From Microtetraspora sp. NBRC 13810 (GTDB taxonomy: Bacteria; Actinomycetota; Actinomycetes; Streptosporangiales; Streptosporangiaceae), in contig NZ_BSRQ01000004.1 of the NCBI RefSeq assembly GCF_030268685.1, positions 1 through 64,000 on the forward strand: a stretch of DNA of 64,000 bases. The letters are read 5' to 3'. The number at the start of each line of letters is the position of its first letter. Positions within the stretch are counted from its first letter, which is position 1. Position numbers and translations under genes: made by a program. The notes below the pieces were generated by a model. The model was not told the origin of the DNA. It saw nothing but the letters and a program-made list of their open reading frames with translations, and did no database searches. Positions 1 to 7,055 of the stretch are shown here, one piece after another.

Positions 1-2
1 AG

Positions 3-107
3 CTCCACCTGACCGAGCCCACCACCGTCACCGTGGAGCTCACCATGGTCGGTCAATCCACCAACCGCCCGATCCGCTGGTCGGTCGGCCTGTTCGAGCG
101 ATCGTAG
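3..107 (+). pseudogene. C-terminal tail of an unrecognised protein entering from the left edge
   Basis: An open frame runs in from the window edge and stops at TAG 105-107. The 34 visible residues end in PIRWSVGLFERS and have ordinary protein composition, so this is probably the true 3' end of a gene that starts outside the window. The ending faintly resembles the last strands of a GntR/UTRA-type regulator, but there is too little to assign a family. It may equally be another fragment, given the decayed genes beside it. Confidence 0.3.
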
Positions 108-189
108 GAACACGTCCACCACGCCGGTATGGGTCAGCCGAGGCAGAGCCAGAAGCGGCCATTGATCGCGCCGCGGCCGCGCGCGCCGC

Positions 190-312
190 CGGCGCGAAGG
201 CGGCGAAGACGCCGGCGCCGATCATCGAGCCCAGCCCGATGACGACCGCGTCGGTCAGGCCCAGGCGGCGCTCCAGCAGCCCCTGACCGGTAGGGGCGGG
301 TGTGCCCGCCAC
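190..312 (-). pseudogene. N-terminal stub of an APC-family amino-acid permease
   Basis: A GTG at 312 follows a GGGAGG ribosome site. The frame then encodes LERRLGLTDAVVIGLGSMIG followed by AGVFAAFAPAA, which is the classic first transmembrane helix of amino-acid/polyamine permeases (APC superfamily) with its GSMIGAGVF signature. Homology stops after about 40 residues, near position 190, and the frame runs on into unrelated sequence. A full permease has about 450-500 residues and 12 helices, so this stub cannot transport anything. Its promoter region, with two palindromes, is still present upstream. Confidence 0.7.
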
Positions 313-335
313 GACGACCTCCCGTTGAACGGATC

Positions 336-359
336 CCGATATCGGATCACGATATCGTG
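336..359. promoter_or_regulatory. Twin palindromic operator with CGATATCG core
   Basis: Two perfect palindromes stand 13 bp apart centre to centre: CCGATATCGG at 336-345 and CACGATATCGTG at 348-359. They lie directly upstream of the permease stub on the minus strand. The first is repeated exactly upstream of the PadR gene at 3919-3928, which suggests that PadR (or a lost paralogue) binds both. Confidence 0.5.
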
Positions 360-529
360 TGGCGGTAGTCAGAGATCTTCCGGGAGGCCCAGCAACGGCA
401 GCGTCATCCGTCCACCACGCGGCCCGTGACATCACCCCCAGGACAAGGCGGCCGCGATGTTCGCCGTGGGGCGGATTCCAGGGGACGTCGCAACGATCAT
501 TGGAACCTCGTCTTGCCTGAAAGGACCCC

Positions 530-971
530 ATGAGCGACAACCACACCTGCACGTACTGCCATCTGAGCGCCGCCACCGATGAACCTCCCGGCGGCTGGGT
601 CTATCGCGATGAGTTCTGGCTGGTCCAGCACGGCCCCGCCGAGACATCCAGGCCAGGCACCATGAAGATCATCTCCAGGCGGCACTTCGTCGATTTCGCC
701 AATATGACCGCTCCCGAAGCGGCGTCCTACGGTCCGCTGCTCACCCGCCTGGACATCGCCCTGCGCGCCACCACTGACGCCGAACGCGTCCATCTCGTCT
801 CGACCCGCGACCGCGTCCAGCACTTCCACGCCTGGCTCTACCCACGCCCCGCCGCCCACCCCCTGCGTGGCACCGACTTCCTGGCCGCCCCCCCAGCACA
901 GCGACCCAGCCGAGGCCGAAGCCGCCGCCCAAGCCGTCCGCCACCATCTCACCGCAACAACCCCCGGCTGA
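530..971 (+). pseudogene. HIT-family nucleotide-binding protein, frameshifted near the C terminus
   Basis: Starts with MSDNHTCTYC and contains VQHFHAWLYPR around residues 101-111, a His-x-His motif typical of HIT nucleotide hydrolases/transferases. The N-terminal CTYC may bind zinc, as in some HIT proteins. The frame breaks at a run of seven C at 888-894. With six C the reading would continue as PQHSDPAEAEAAAQAVRHHL and stop at TGA 969-971, giving about 146 residues, the normal size. As sequenced, the frame instead runs on into unrelated sequence. This could be a real mutation or a homopolymer sequencing error. No SD stronger than AAAGGA upstream of the ATG is seen. Confidence 0.65.
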
Positions 972-1334
972 GCTGGACCGCGGGTCTGCCCCATCGTCGC
1001 TGTGCTCGTTCAGGCCCGCGGTCCAAGCCGCTCCAAGTCATCATCTGCCCCACACGCGTTCAGTCCTTGGCCGCAGCATCATCGCCTGCGGCCAAGACGT
1101 GGCCCTCCAGGTCGCCGGCAATGTCGTGGGCGCACTCGCCAGAGGGTTCCATCACGGCGACCACGGTGTGTTTGATCCGGTCCCGACCTCTGGAGGGGGC
1201 AGGTGACCGCCTTGGTCCAGGTGGTCAGGGCGGCTTCGCTGGGTCCTGTCTCCCTGGTGGCGGCCGGGTGGGCTGGTCTGGCACCGGCCCTTACGGCCTC
1301 AGGGAGTCGGGGGCTGGTCGGTGGGGTTGCCCTC
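972..1334. other. Intergenic decay region, no supported gene
   Basis: Long open frames here exist only because of GC bias. On the minus strand a short segment (about 1061-1170) reads VVAVMEPSGECAHDIAGDLE and ends in an acidic tail. It could be the end of a lost small protein but has no clear start or family. Confidence 0.3.
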
Positions 1335-1575
1335 GGCAGCGGCTGCGAGGGTTTGTGGACGACGCCGACAGAGACCTTCACTCCGGCGGCGATGGTACGG
1401 ATGGATGCCCCGCGCCGGCGACGGTCGAGGATGAAGGAGCGTTCGGTGTGCTCGCCGGCGCCGATACCCTCCAGCACCTTGACGCCGATGCCCCGTTGGA
1501 ACAGGTCGTTGAGGACGATCAGTCCTTCGAGGAGATTGCGGCCAAGCCGGTCGACCTCCTGGACTCTGCCCGACG
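1335..1575 (-). pseudogene. Serine recombinase (resolvase) remnant
   Basis: The minus strand reads EVDRLGRNLLEGLIVLNDL then FQRGIGVKVLEGIGAGEHTE. This matches the region of resolvase/invertase catalytic domains after the active-site serine (the D-R-L-G-R motif). It then jumps to RRRGASIRTIAAGVKVSVGVVHK, a resolvase C-terminal helix-turn-helix. The catalytic Ser/N terminus and the linker are missing, so the gene was cut at its 5' side and internally deleted. It abuts the 3' end of the acyltransferase gene, which reads into it in another frame. Confidence 0.65.
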
Positions 1576-2784
1576 GGGTTCGGCCTGGCTGATCAGGCGC
1601 CTGCCCAGCCGCTGCGCCGGCATCTCCACCCATCGCCAGGTCAGCGCACACAGCCCAAGCAGCACCGCGTACACCGCCACCAGCAGCGTCGGGCGTACTG
1701 CCACTGGTACGGCCTGCGGATTCGGCAGAAGGTACTCCACGCTCTCCAACAGCAGCGGGTGCAACAGGTAAATCGAGTAGGACACCAGGCCCAACCATGT
1801 CAGCCACGATGGCATCGTGCGGTGGCGCAGCGTCATCCCGGCGGTGAACGTCAGCCAGGCCGCTGCGATCGCCAGTTGCACTCCCAAATCGGCGCGCGCG
1901 AGCCACAACCCCGCCAGCGGTACCAGTGCCACCCAGGCGATGTGCCGATGACCGAATTGGCCTGTCTCGACACGGTACAGCGCGGTGCCGGCGAACATGG
2001 TCGCCAAGATGAACAGCCCCTGCCACGGTCCGGGGTAACTCTGGTTGACCGCCAGCAGCAGGAGGACCGTGCCCGCGATGGCCACAGCGCCCACCTGCTG
2101 TAGCCGCCTGCCGCCGCGCAGCACCGCGGCCAGTCCGGCAGCCAGCACGGCGGTCACGACGACCACGACCGTGAGCATACGCCCCGCCCCGCCGGCCGAC
2201 AGGAGTGTCACCGGCAGCAGCCCTGCGCCCAGCACAGCGACCGCCGCGAACGCGAGCGCGGCTGCGGTGCTGCGCCGGTGTACACCCAGGGTGAACATCG
2301 CCGTCAGCAGCAGGTAGAAGGCCATCTCGTAGGACAGGGTCCACAGCACATTGGCCAGGTTCGGCACGTACATCAGGTTCTGCAGCATGCTGGCGTGCGC
2401 CAGGGCCAGCGCCACCGGCCGACTGCCCCACCAGGTGTGCAAGCTGTCCCAGCCGACCGCCGCCAGCAGCGCCATACCGAGGACGCACACGGTGAACAGC
2501 GGCCACAGCCGGAAGAACCGCGAGACCCAAAAGGCCCGCACGCTGCCCCGGCGCTCCAGCGACGCCGGCACGATGTAGCCGCTGACCAGGAAGAACACCA
2601 ATACGCCGTACCAACCGGGATCGAAGACAGCCTTGATCGGCAACCGCGCCTCCGGCCACAGCGGCTTGAGCGCATGCTCGAAAACCACCACCATCGCAGC
2701 CAGTCCGCGCAGCGCGTCTAACCAGGCCAGACGGCGGGCATGCGGCGGAGCCGAGTCGACGGCAGTGAGGGGGGCAGAAACCAT
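1519..2784 (-). CDS. Acyltransferase 3 family membrane protein
   Basis: A 421-residue, strongly hydrophobic protein. It opens with RRLAWLDALRGLAAMVVVFEH, the N-terminal signature of the acyltransferase-3 (OafA/NolL-type) family that O-acylates sugars or antibiotics at the membrane. About ten transmembrane segments follow, including FFLVSGYIVPASLERRG with the R-x-x-R-x-x-P-like loop and a C-terminal WVEMPAQRLGRRL, a typical family ending. The start is ATG 2784; farther upstream starts lack conservation. The last about 25 residues (from near 1590) are not family-like and read through a resolvase remnant, so the natural stop was probably lost. Acceptor unknown. Confidence 0.75.
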   Translation of the reverse strand: MVSAPLTAVDSAPPHARRLAWLDALRGLAAMVVVFEHALKPLWPEARLPIKAVFDPGWYGVLVFFLVSGYIVPASLERRGSVRAFWVSRFFRLWPLFTVCVLGMALLAAVGWDSLHTWWGSRPVALALAHASMLQNLMYVPNLANVLWTLSYEMAFYLLLTAMFTLGVHRRSTAAALAFAAVAVLGAGLLPVTLLSAGGAGRMLTVVVVVTAVLAAGLAAVLRGGRRLQQVGAVAIAGTVLLLLAVNQSYPGPWQGLFILATMFAGTALYRVETGQFGHRHIAWVALVPLAGLWLARADLGVQLAIAAAWLTFTAGMTLRHRTMPSWLTWLGLVSYSIYLLHPLLLESVEYLLPNPQAVPVAVRPTLLVAVYAVLLGLCALTWRWVEMPAQRLGRRLISQAEPRRAESRRSTGLAAISSKD

Positions 2785-2941
2785 CCGGACATCGTAGTAA
2801 GAAACATCATTTGCAACCCTGGCGTGCGGGTACTGACCTGCCCCCACTCGTGACGCAGCTGGCCATGCGGGAGGGCGTGCCCAGCGAGCATGACCGGAGG
2901 AGACAGCGTCCTGAGCTGGCGGCACCTGCCTCCAGGTGTGC

Positions 2942-2972
2942 TTGACCGTGCAAGGGCTTGCGCTCGAATTAC
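2942..2972 (+). promoter_or_regulatory. Possible MerR-type promoter remnant
   Basis: TTGACC at 2942-2947 is followed by a dyad GCAAG-GG-CTTGC (2950-2961) placed inside a long spacer. This is the arrangement used by MerR-family activators (over-long spacer with the operator in it). It sits just upstream of the broken hemerythrin gene. The -10 element is weak, so this is tentative. Confidence 0.35.
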
Positions 2973-3370
2973 TCAATCACTGGGCGCAGCAGCGGCCGTC
3001 ACCGGCCTGGGCCGCGCCGCCCCGCTCGACCGGGAGATGGGCCTGGCCAAGTACGTTCCCGGGGACCCGCTCGACCCGCCCGGCGGCCGGATGCCGCAGG
3101 ACTTCCCCGCGGGATCGCGACCTGATCGCCAACATGGCCGCCTTCATCCGCATGTATGAGCCACACGAAGCCCGCGAGGACACCGTCGTCTTCCCCGCCA
3201 TGAGGGACGTCATCCCGCCCAAGGAGTTCACCAAGATGGCCGAGACCTTCGAAGACGAGGAACACCGCCGTTTCGGCGCGGCCGGCTTCACCGGCATCGT
3301 CGGGCAGGTGGCCGACATCGAAAAGACACTCGGGATCTACGACCTGAACCAGTTCACACCCCGCGTATGA
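2965..3370 (+). pseudogene. Broken hemerythrin-domain protein
   Basis: The 3' half (about 3118-3370) encodes RDLIANMAAFIRMYEPHEAR then EDTVVFPAMRDVIPPKEF, a HHE iron-binding helix pair (H-x-x-x-E with the E-x-x-x-F/P-x-x motif). It ends in FEDEEHRRFGAAGFTGIVGQ and a stop at 3370. The 5' part, GLAKYVPGDPLDPPGGRMPQ, is in another frame, so a frameshift lies near 3112-3118. The first iron-ligand helix is missing. Hemerythrin-like proteins bind O2, NO or iron; this copy should be inactive. Confidence 0.6.
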
Positions 3371-3454
3371 CGCCCCCCGGGGTCGAACAACGAAGGCGAA
3401 CGACGACGACCCAGGACGCCCCGGACACGGACGCACCGAAGCAATCACCCCGCG

Positions 3455-3545
3455 CACGACGCGGCTGGGCCTCAGCTTGATGCTGAAGTTCTTCGAGCTT
3501 GAGGGTCGGTTTCCCCGGCACGTCGGGGAGTTCCCCAAGGGCTCA
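3455..3545 (+). pseudogene. Tn3-family transposase N-terminal fragment (DUF4158)
   Basis: The frame reads TRLGLSLMLKFFELEGRFPR followed by HVGEFPK, which is the conserved opening part of the DUF4158 domain at the N terminus of actinobacterial Tn3-family transposases. Only about 30 residues survive before it meets the 3' end of the PadR gene on the opposite strand. The transposase in the element at 52.4 kb has the same domain (RLGFSVQLGVVRFLRRF), so this is a relic of a related transposon. Confidence 0.6.
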
Positions 3546-3863
3546 GACAGTCCCCGGTGGCCGATTCGCCTCTGGCAGCACCTCGCGCGCCAACTCCAGC
3601 AACGCCCTGCGGTCCTCCACCAGCGCCGCCACGCCCGCCTCGGTGGCCCGATAGACCCGCCGCACCCGCCCCTCGACCACCTCCTGCCGCGAGGACAACA
3701 ACCCATCGGCCTCCAGCCGATGCAGCGTGGGATACAACGTGCCGGGACTGATCGCATAGCCGTGCCGCTTGAGCTCCTCGGTCATCCACGCCCCGTGAAC
3801 GTCCTGCTCGGCAGCATGATGCAAGATATGCAGCCGCACCGCCCCACGCAGGAACTCCCGCAT
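3543..3863 (-). CDS. PadR-family transcriptional repressor
   Basis: A 106-residue, single-domain protein. The winged helix-turn-helix reads ELKRHGYAISPGTLYPTLHR then LEADGLLSSRQEVVEGRVRR, the PadR hallmark (G-Y-x-I-S-x-G-T-L-Y-P-x-L-x-R-L). PadR repressors normally control an exporter or stress operon and their own gene. No such partner remains next to it, since both neighbours are transposon fragments. The start at ATG 3863 fits the usual MREF/L-R-G opening. A CCGATATCGG palindrome lies about 55 bp upstream. Confidence 0.85.
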   Translation of the reverse strand: MREFLRGAVRLHILHHAAEQDVHGAWMTEELKRHGYAISPGTLYPTLHRLEADGLLSSRQEVVEGRVRRVYRATEAGVAALVEDRRALLELAREVLPEANRPPGTV

Positions 3864-3903
3864 CAGCCTTCACCGCCAGTCCTTTGATCGCCATGCCGAC
3901 CCT

Positions 3904-3928
3904 CAGCATATGACGAAACCGATATCGG
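3904..3928. promoter_or_regulatory. Candidate PadR operator
   Basis: CCGATATCGG at 3919-3928, preceded by an ATATGACGAAACC element, sits in the promoter region of the PadR gene. The identical palindrome occurs at 336-345. PadR operators are typically AT-containing dyads in GC-rich genomes, so autoregulation is likely. Confidence 0.5.
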
Positions 3929-4074
3929 CCGCCGATGTCACCCCCTCTCCCGAGACGCCGGTACAGGCCGCCCCTCGTTCGTCTCGAATGCACCACACCG
4001 CACTGTCACGGGCGGACGAAGGAGCCGAACCCTTTAGCCGAGTGCTTGGACGGCGTATGGGCCGCCGCCCGGCT

Positions 4075-4386
4075 GCTGCCCCGGCTGCTGGAGGGCGACG
4101 GTCCGGGCCGGTGTTCCTGACCGGCAGCCGGGCCCGGCTGTCCTACCGGCGCGCCGCCGGTTGCTTCGAGCAGGCCACCGCCGAGTCGCCGGGCGGGCCG
4201 TGGACGCTGCACCAACTCCGGCACAGCGCGCTGACGCACGCCGCCGAGGACGGCGCGAACACCTCCACCCTGCTGGCCTACTCCGGGCACATCTCGGTCG
4301 CCTCCCTGGCACGCTACGCCCGCGTCTCACCGGAGGCTCTGGCCCGCCGGCAGGAAGGCCGGGATCCGGCCGCCCGACGTAGGTGA
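4075..4386 (+). pseudogene. Tyrosine recombinase C-terminal fragment
   Basis: Encodes GPVFLTGSRARLSYRRAAGC, then WTLHQLRHSALTHAAEDGAN, then YSGHISVASLARYARVSPEA. These are the catalytic H-x-x-R box, the second His (as GH) and the nucleophile Tyr of a phage-integrase-type recombinase. The first catalytic Arg and the whole core-binding domain are missing, so it is a fragment with no plausible start. It is complementary to the N-terminal recombinase half left in the Tn3 element at 54.8-55.3 kb, which ends where this one begins in the protein. Confidence 0.75.
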
Positions 4387-4440
4387 TCACGGCGGGCGGC
4401 GGGATGGCCTGCCCTCCTCCCGCAAGGGACGCTGTCCGGT

Positions 4441-5226
4441 TCAGCGGGGAAAGGGGGTGGCGAGGTCGTGGAGCCGGTGGGCGTCGTCGAACAGGACGGT
4501 GCGAGCCAGGCGGGCGGCGACCAGGGCGGCCAGGGTGGCGGCGGCGAGCAGCATGTACATCACCACGATCTGGTAGCGGATGGCGGTGAGCGGGTCGATC
4601 CCGGCGAGGATGAGGCCGGTCATCGCGCCGGGCAGGCTGATCAGGCCGACGACCTTGGTGGAGTCGATGGCGGGCATGACCGCGGTGCGCAGCGCGGTAC
4701 GCGCGTGTGGAGCGAAGGCGGCCGCGGCGTCCAGGCCGAGGCTGAGGCGGGCCTCGATCTGCGGGCGGGCCGTTTCGATCTCCTCGCGCAGCCGGGTGAG
4801 GGTCAAAGCGGTGGCCTGCATGGCGCCGGCGACCACCATCCCTGCGACGGGGACGAGCACGTGCGGCCGGGTGTCGATCACCGTGAAGGCGACCAGGACG
4901 GCCAGGGTGCCGGCCGTGCCGGCGGCGACGGCGAGGGTGGCCACGGCGGGGGCCCGGGGCAGGCCGCGGGCGCGGCGGGCGGCGACCCGGCCGGCGATGA
5001 GCACCATGATCGCGATCCAGGCGCACGATCCGGCCAGGCCGCCCCAGTCGAAGATCACGGCTAGGACGGCGGCGACCGCGATGAGCTGGCCGAGTGCGCG
5101 GGCGGCGGCGATGAGCACGTCGGCGGCCAGGCCGAGCCGGGCACGGGCGGCGATGAGGGCGGCCAGCGCCACGAGCACGGCGGAGGCGGCCACGGCGGGC
5201 CAGCCGGGGATCGCGGGGGCGGTCAT
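4441..5226 (-). CDS. FetB-like ABC transporter permease (UPF0014)
   Basis: A 261-residue membrane protein with about seven hydrophobic segments. The UPF0014/YbbM core MKxT-like region here reads STKVVGLISLPGAMTGLILA followed by GIDPLTAIRYQIVVMYMLLA, the conserved late loop of FetB. In E. coli FetAB exports iron and protects against oxidative stress. It overlaps the ATPase gene upstream by 4 bp (ATGA), so the two are translationally coupled. Its position next to chromate and arsenic genes suggests a metal-stress role. The substrate is inferred only from the family. Confidence 0.8.
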   Translation of the reverse strand: MTAPAIPGWPAVAASAVLVALAALIAARARLGLAADVLIAAARALGQLIAVAAVLAVIFDWGGLAGSCAWIAIMVLIAGRVAARRARGLPRAPAVATLAVAAGTAGTLAVLVAFTVIDTRPHVLVPVAGMVVAGAMQATALTLTRLREEIETARPQIEARLSLGLDAAAAFAPHARTALRTAVMPAIDSTKVVGLISLPGAMTGLILAGIDPLTAIRYQIVVMYMLLAAATLAALVAARLARTVLFDDAHRLHDLATPFPR

Positions 5227-5900
5227 GGCGCCGCCGGGTAGGTCAGGTGTGCCGGGTCGCCGGCTTCGATCAGGCGTCCGTCCCGCAGCACGAGTGCGTG
5301 GCCGGCGAGCCGCTGGACGCCTGTGGTGCGGTGGCTGACCAGGACCACGCTGCCCCCGTCGGCGATGAAGGAGGCCACGAGGTCGTCGATGAGGCCGGTC
5401 GCGGCGGCGTCCAGCGCGGAGGTGGGCTCATCCAGCAGCAGGACCTCCGGGCCGGTGGTCAGGGCGCGGGCGATGCCCAGCCGCTGGGCCTGCCCGCCGG
5501 ACAGGCCCGCGGTGGGGCGGGAGAGGAACGCGCCGCCCAGTCCCACCCGCTCCAGCAGCTCTCTGGCCTGAGCGGTCTCCAGGCCGGGGCGTCCGACGGC
5601 CAGTTCACCGGCCACCGTCCCGGTCAGCAGCACGGTGTGCTGCGCGACCAGGGCGATCCGGCGGCGCAGGCGCAGCGGGTCGTAGCCGGTCAGTGGCCGG
5701 CCGTCCAGGGCGATCTGTCCGCTCGCGGGGTCGGCGAGCCGGTTGAGCAGCCGTAGCAGGCTGGATTTCCCCGCCCCGCTCGGCCCGGTCACCAGCGTGC
5801 AGCAGCCTCGTGGCAGGTGCGCGGAGACGTCGTGGAGTACCAGCGCGCCGCCGCGGCGCAGGCTGACCTGCTCCAGTGCGAATCCTTCCTGCGGGAGCAT
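5223..5900 (-). CDS. FetA-like ABC transporter ATP-binding protein
   Basis: A 225-residue ATPase with Walker A GPSGAGKSS (residues 39-47), signature LSGGQAQR, Walker B VLLLDEPTSALD and the switch His in LVSHRTT. ATG 5900 is chosen because GGGGAGG precedes it by three bases; an upstream ATG at 5957 has no such site. The short length and the overlapping UPF0014 permease make it the FetA-type energy subunit of an exporter. It is transcribed divergently from the chromate operon, with a shared operator between them. Confidence 0.85.
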   Translation of the reverse strand: MLPQEGFALEQVSLRRGGALVLHDVSAHLPRGCCTLVTGPSGAGKSSLLRLLNRLADPASGQIALDGRPLTGYDPLRLRRRIALVAQHTVLLTGTVAGELAVGRPGLETAQARELLERVGLGGAFLSRPTAGLSGGQAQRLGIARALTTGPEVLLLDEPTSALDAAATGLIDDLVASFIADGGSVVLVSHRTTGVQRLAGHALVLRDGRLIEAGDPAHLTYPAAP

Positions 5901-5987
5901 GTGCCTCCCCTCTCGCGCCGGGTCGCCGGCGGGGCGTGTCCGCGGCGGGTGGGGCACCTGCCGGTACGCCGTCTCGCTTCCCTATCA

Positions 5988-6020
5988 TTGTAACGTAGGT
6001 TACAGTGACGGTCGTTACAA
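5988..6020. promoter_or_regulatory. Three-half-site operator between the FetAB-like and chromate operons
   Basis: TTGTAACG (5988-5995) and CGTTACAA (6013-6020) form a perfect inverted repeat with a 17-bp spacer. Inside it a third half-site makes TGTAAC-GTAG-GTTACA (5989-6004). The group lies in the 137-bp divergent promoter region, 18 bp before the GTG of the first ChrB gene, so one repressor could control both directions. ChrB itself is the known chromate-responsive regulator. Confidence 0.6.
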
Positions 6021-6037
6021 GATTTGGGAGGTGCTTC

Positions 6038-6613
6038 GTGGGTGAGGAGCCACTGGCCACACCCGGCCAGGCCGGGCAGTGGGTGCTGCTGGCCTACCGG
6101 ATGCCGAGCCGGCCCTCGGCCCCGCGTATCGCGGTCTGGCGCAAACTGGACCGCCTCGGCGTGGCCCGGCTGGGTGACGGGCTGGTGGCGCTGCCCGCCG
6201 ACGCGCGTACCCGGGAACAACTGGACTGGATCGCCGAGGAGATCGTCACCGGTGAGGGCACCGCCACGGTATGGCTGGCCGTCCCCGGCAGCCTGGTCCA
6301 AGAACGGGCGATCGCCGAGCAGATGCAGGCCGACCGCCGGGTCGAATACCGGAAGGTCATCGTCGCCGCCCACGCCGCGCAGACCGCCAGGCCGGGTGAG
6401 CGTTCCCGCGCGGCGGGCCGGTTGCGCGCCGAGCTGCGCCGCATCGCCCGCCGGGACTTCTTCCCGCCCGCCGAACGCGATGCGGCCCACCAGGCCGTCC
6501 GCGCGCTGACCGAGCCCGAACAAGCGCCCGGCCCGGCCGATGAGGACCGCGTGTCCGCCCCGGCCTCCGCCACCGGGCAGACGGCGGCATCACGCAAGGG
6601 GAAGACGCGATGA
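6038..6613 (+). CDS. ChrB N-terminal-domain protein (chromate-responsive regulator half)
   Basis: A 191-residue protein starting at GTG 6038, eight bases after GGGAGG. It reads WVLLAYRMPSRPSAPRIAVW then RKLDRLGVARLGDGLVALP, the N-terminal part of ChrB (a PaaX-like winged-helix fold) that senses chromate and represses chr genes. The C-terminal ChrB domain is not attached; it is the next gene, overlapping by 4 bp (ATGA). The tail from residue 165 is a low-complexity acidic/Ala linker, as if a single chrB had been split at its linker. Confidence 0.8.
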   Translation: MGEEPLATPGQAGQWVLLAYRMPSRPSAPRIAVWRKLDRLGVARLGDGLVALPADARTREQLDWIAEEIVTGEGTATVWLAVPGSLVQERAIAEQMQADRRVEYRKVIVAAHAAQTARPGERSRAAGRLRAELRRIARRDFFPPAERDAAHQAVRALTEPEQAPGPADEDRVSAPASATGQTAASRKGKTR

Positions 6614-7041
6614 GGTGGGCGACCCGGGCGGGCGTGCACATCGACCGGGCGGCGTGCGCCTGGCTGATCCGCCGCCACCTCGACCCCGGCGCCGTCTTCG
6701 TCTTCGTCGACGACCCGGCCCTGGTCCCCGCGGACGCGACCCCGTTCGACATGCGCGGAGCCGAACTGTCCCACCACGGCGCCGACTGCAGCTTCGAGAC
6801 GATCCTGCGCCGCTACGAGCTGGACGACCAGGTGCTGTGGAAGATCGCCGAGATCGTGCACGAGGCCGACATCGACGACGAACGCTACGACGCCCCCGAA
6901 GCCCCCGGCCTGGACGTCATCCTGCGCGGCCTGTCGATGACGTGCGACGACGAACGTGTCCTGGACCTGTCCGGGCCGCTGTTCGACGGCCTGTACGAGT
7001 ACTACCGGCGGGCGTTCCTGCTCGGCCGCCCACCCGCCTGA
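6610..7041 (+). CDS. ChrB C-terminal-domain protein
   Basis: A 143-residue protein that begins MRWATRAGVHIDRAACAWLI and continues RRHLDPGAVFVFVDDP, the signature of the chromate-resistance (ChrB C-terminal) domain. It has the FDMRGAELSHHGADCSFETI segment (His/Cys-rich, likely the metal-sensing part). It is coupled to the preceding gene by ATGA and followed 14 bp later by chrA. The two ChrB halves presumably act together as regulator or as an auxiliary resistance protein; which half senses chromate cannot be told from sequence. Confidence 0.8.
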   Translation: MRWATRAGVHIDRAACAWLIRRHLDPGAVFVFVDDPALVPADATPFDMRGAELSHHGADCSFETILRRYELDDQVLWKIAEIVHEADIDDERYDAPEAPGLDVILRGLSMTCDDERVLDLSGPLFDGLYEYYRRAFLLGRPPA

Positions 7042-7055
7042 CCCGGAGGCACCCG

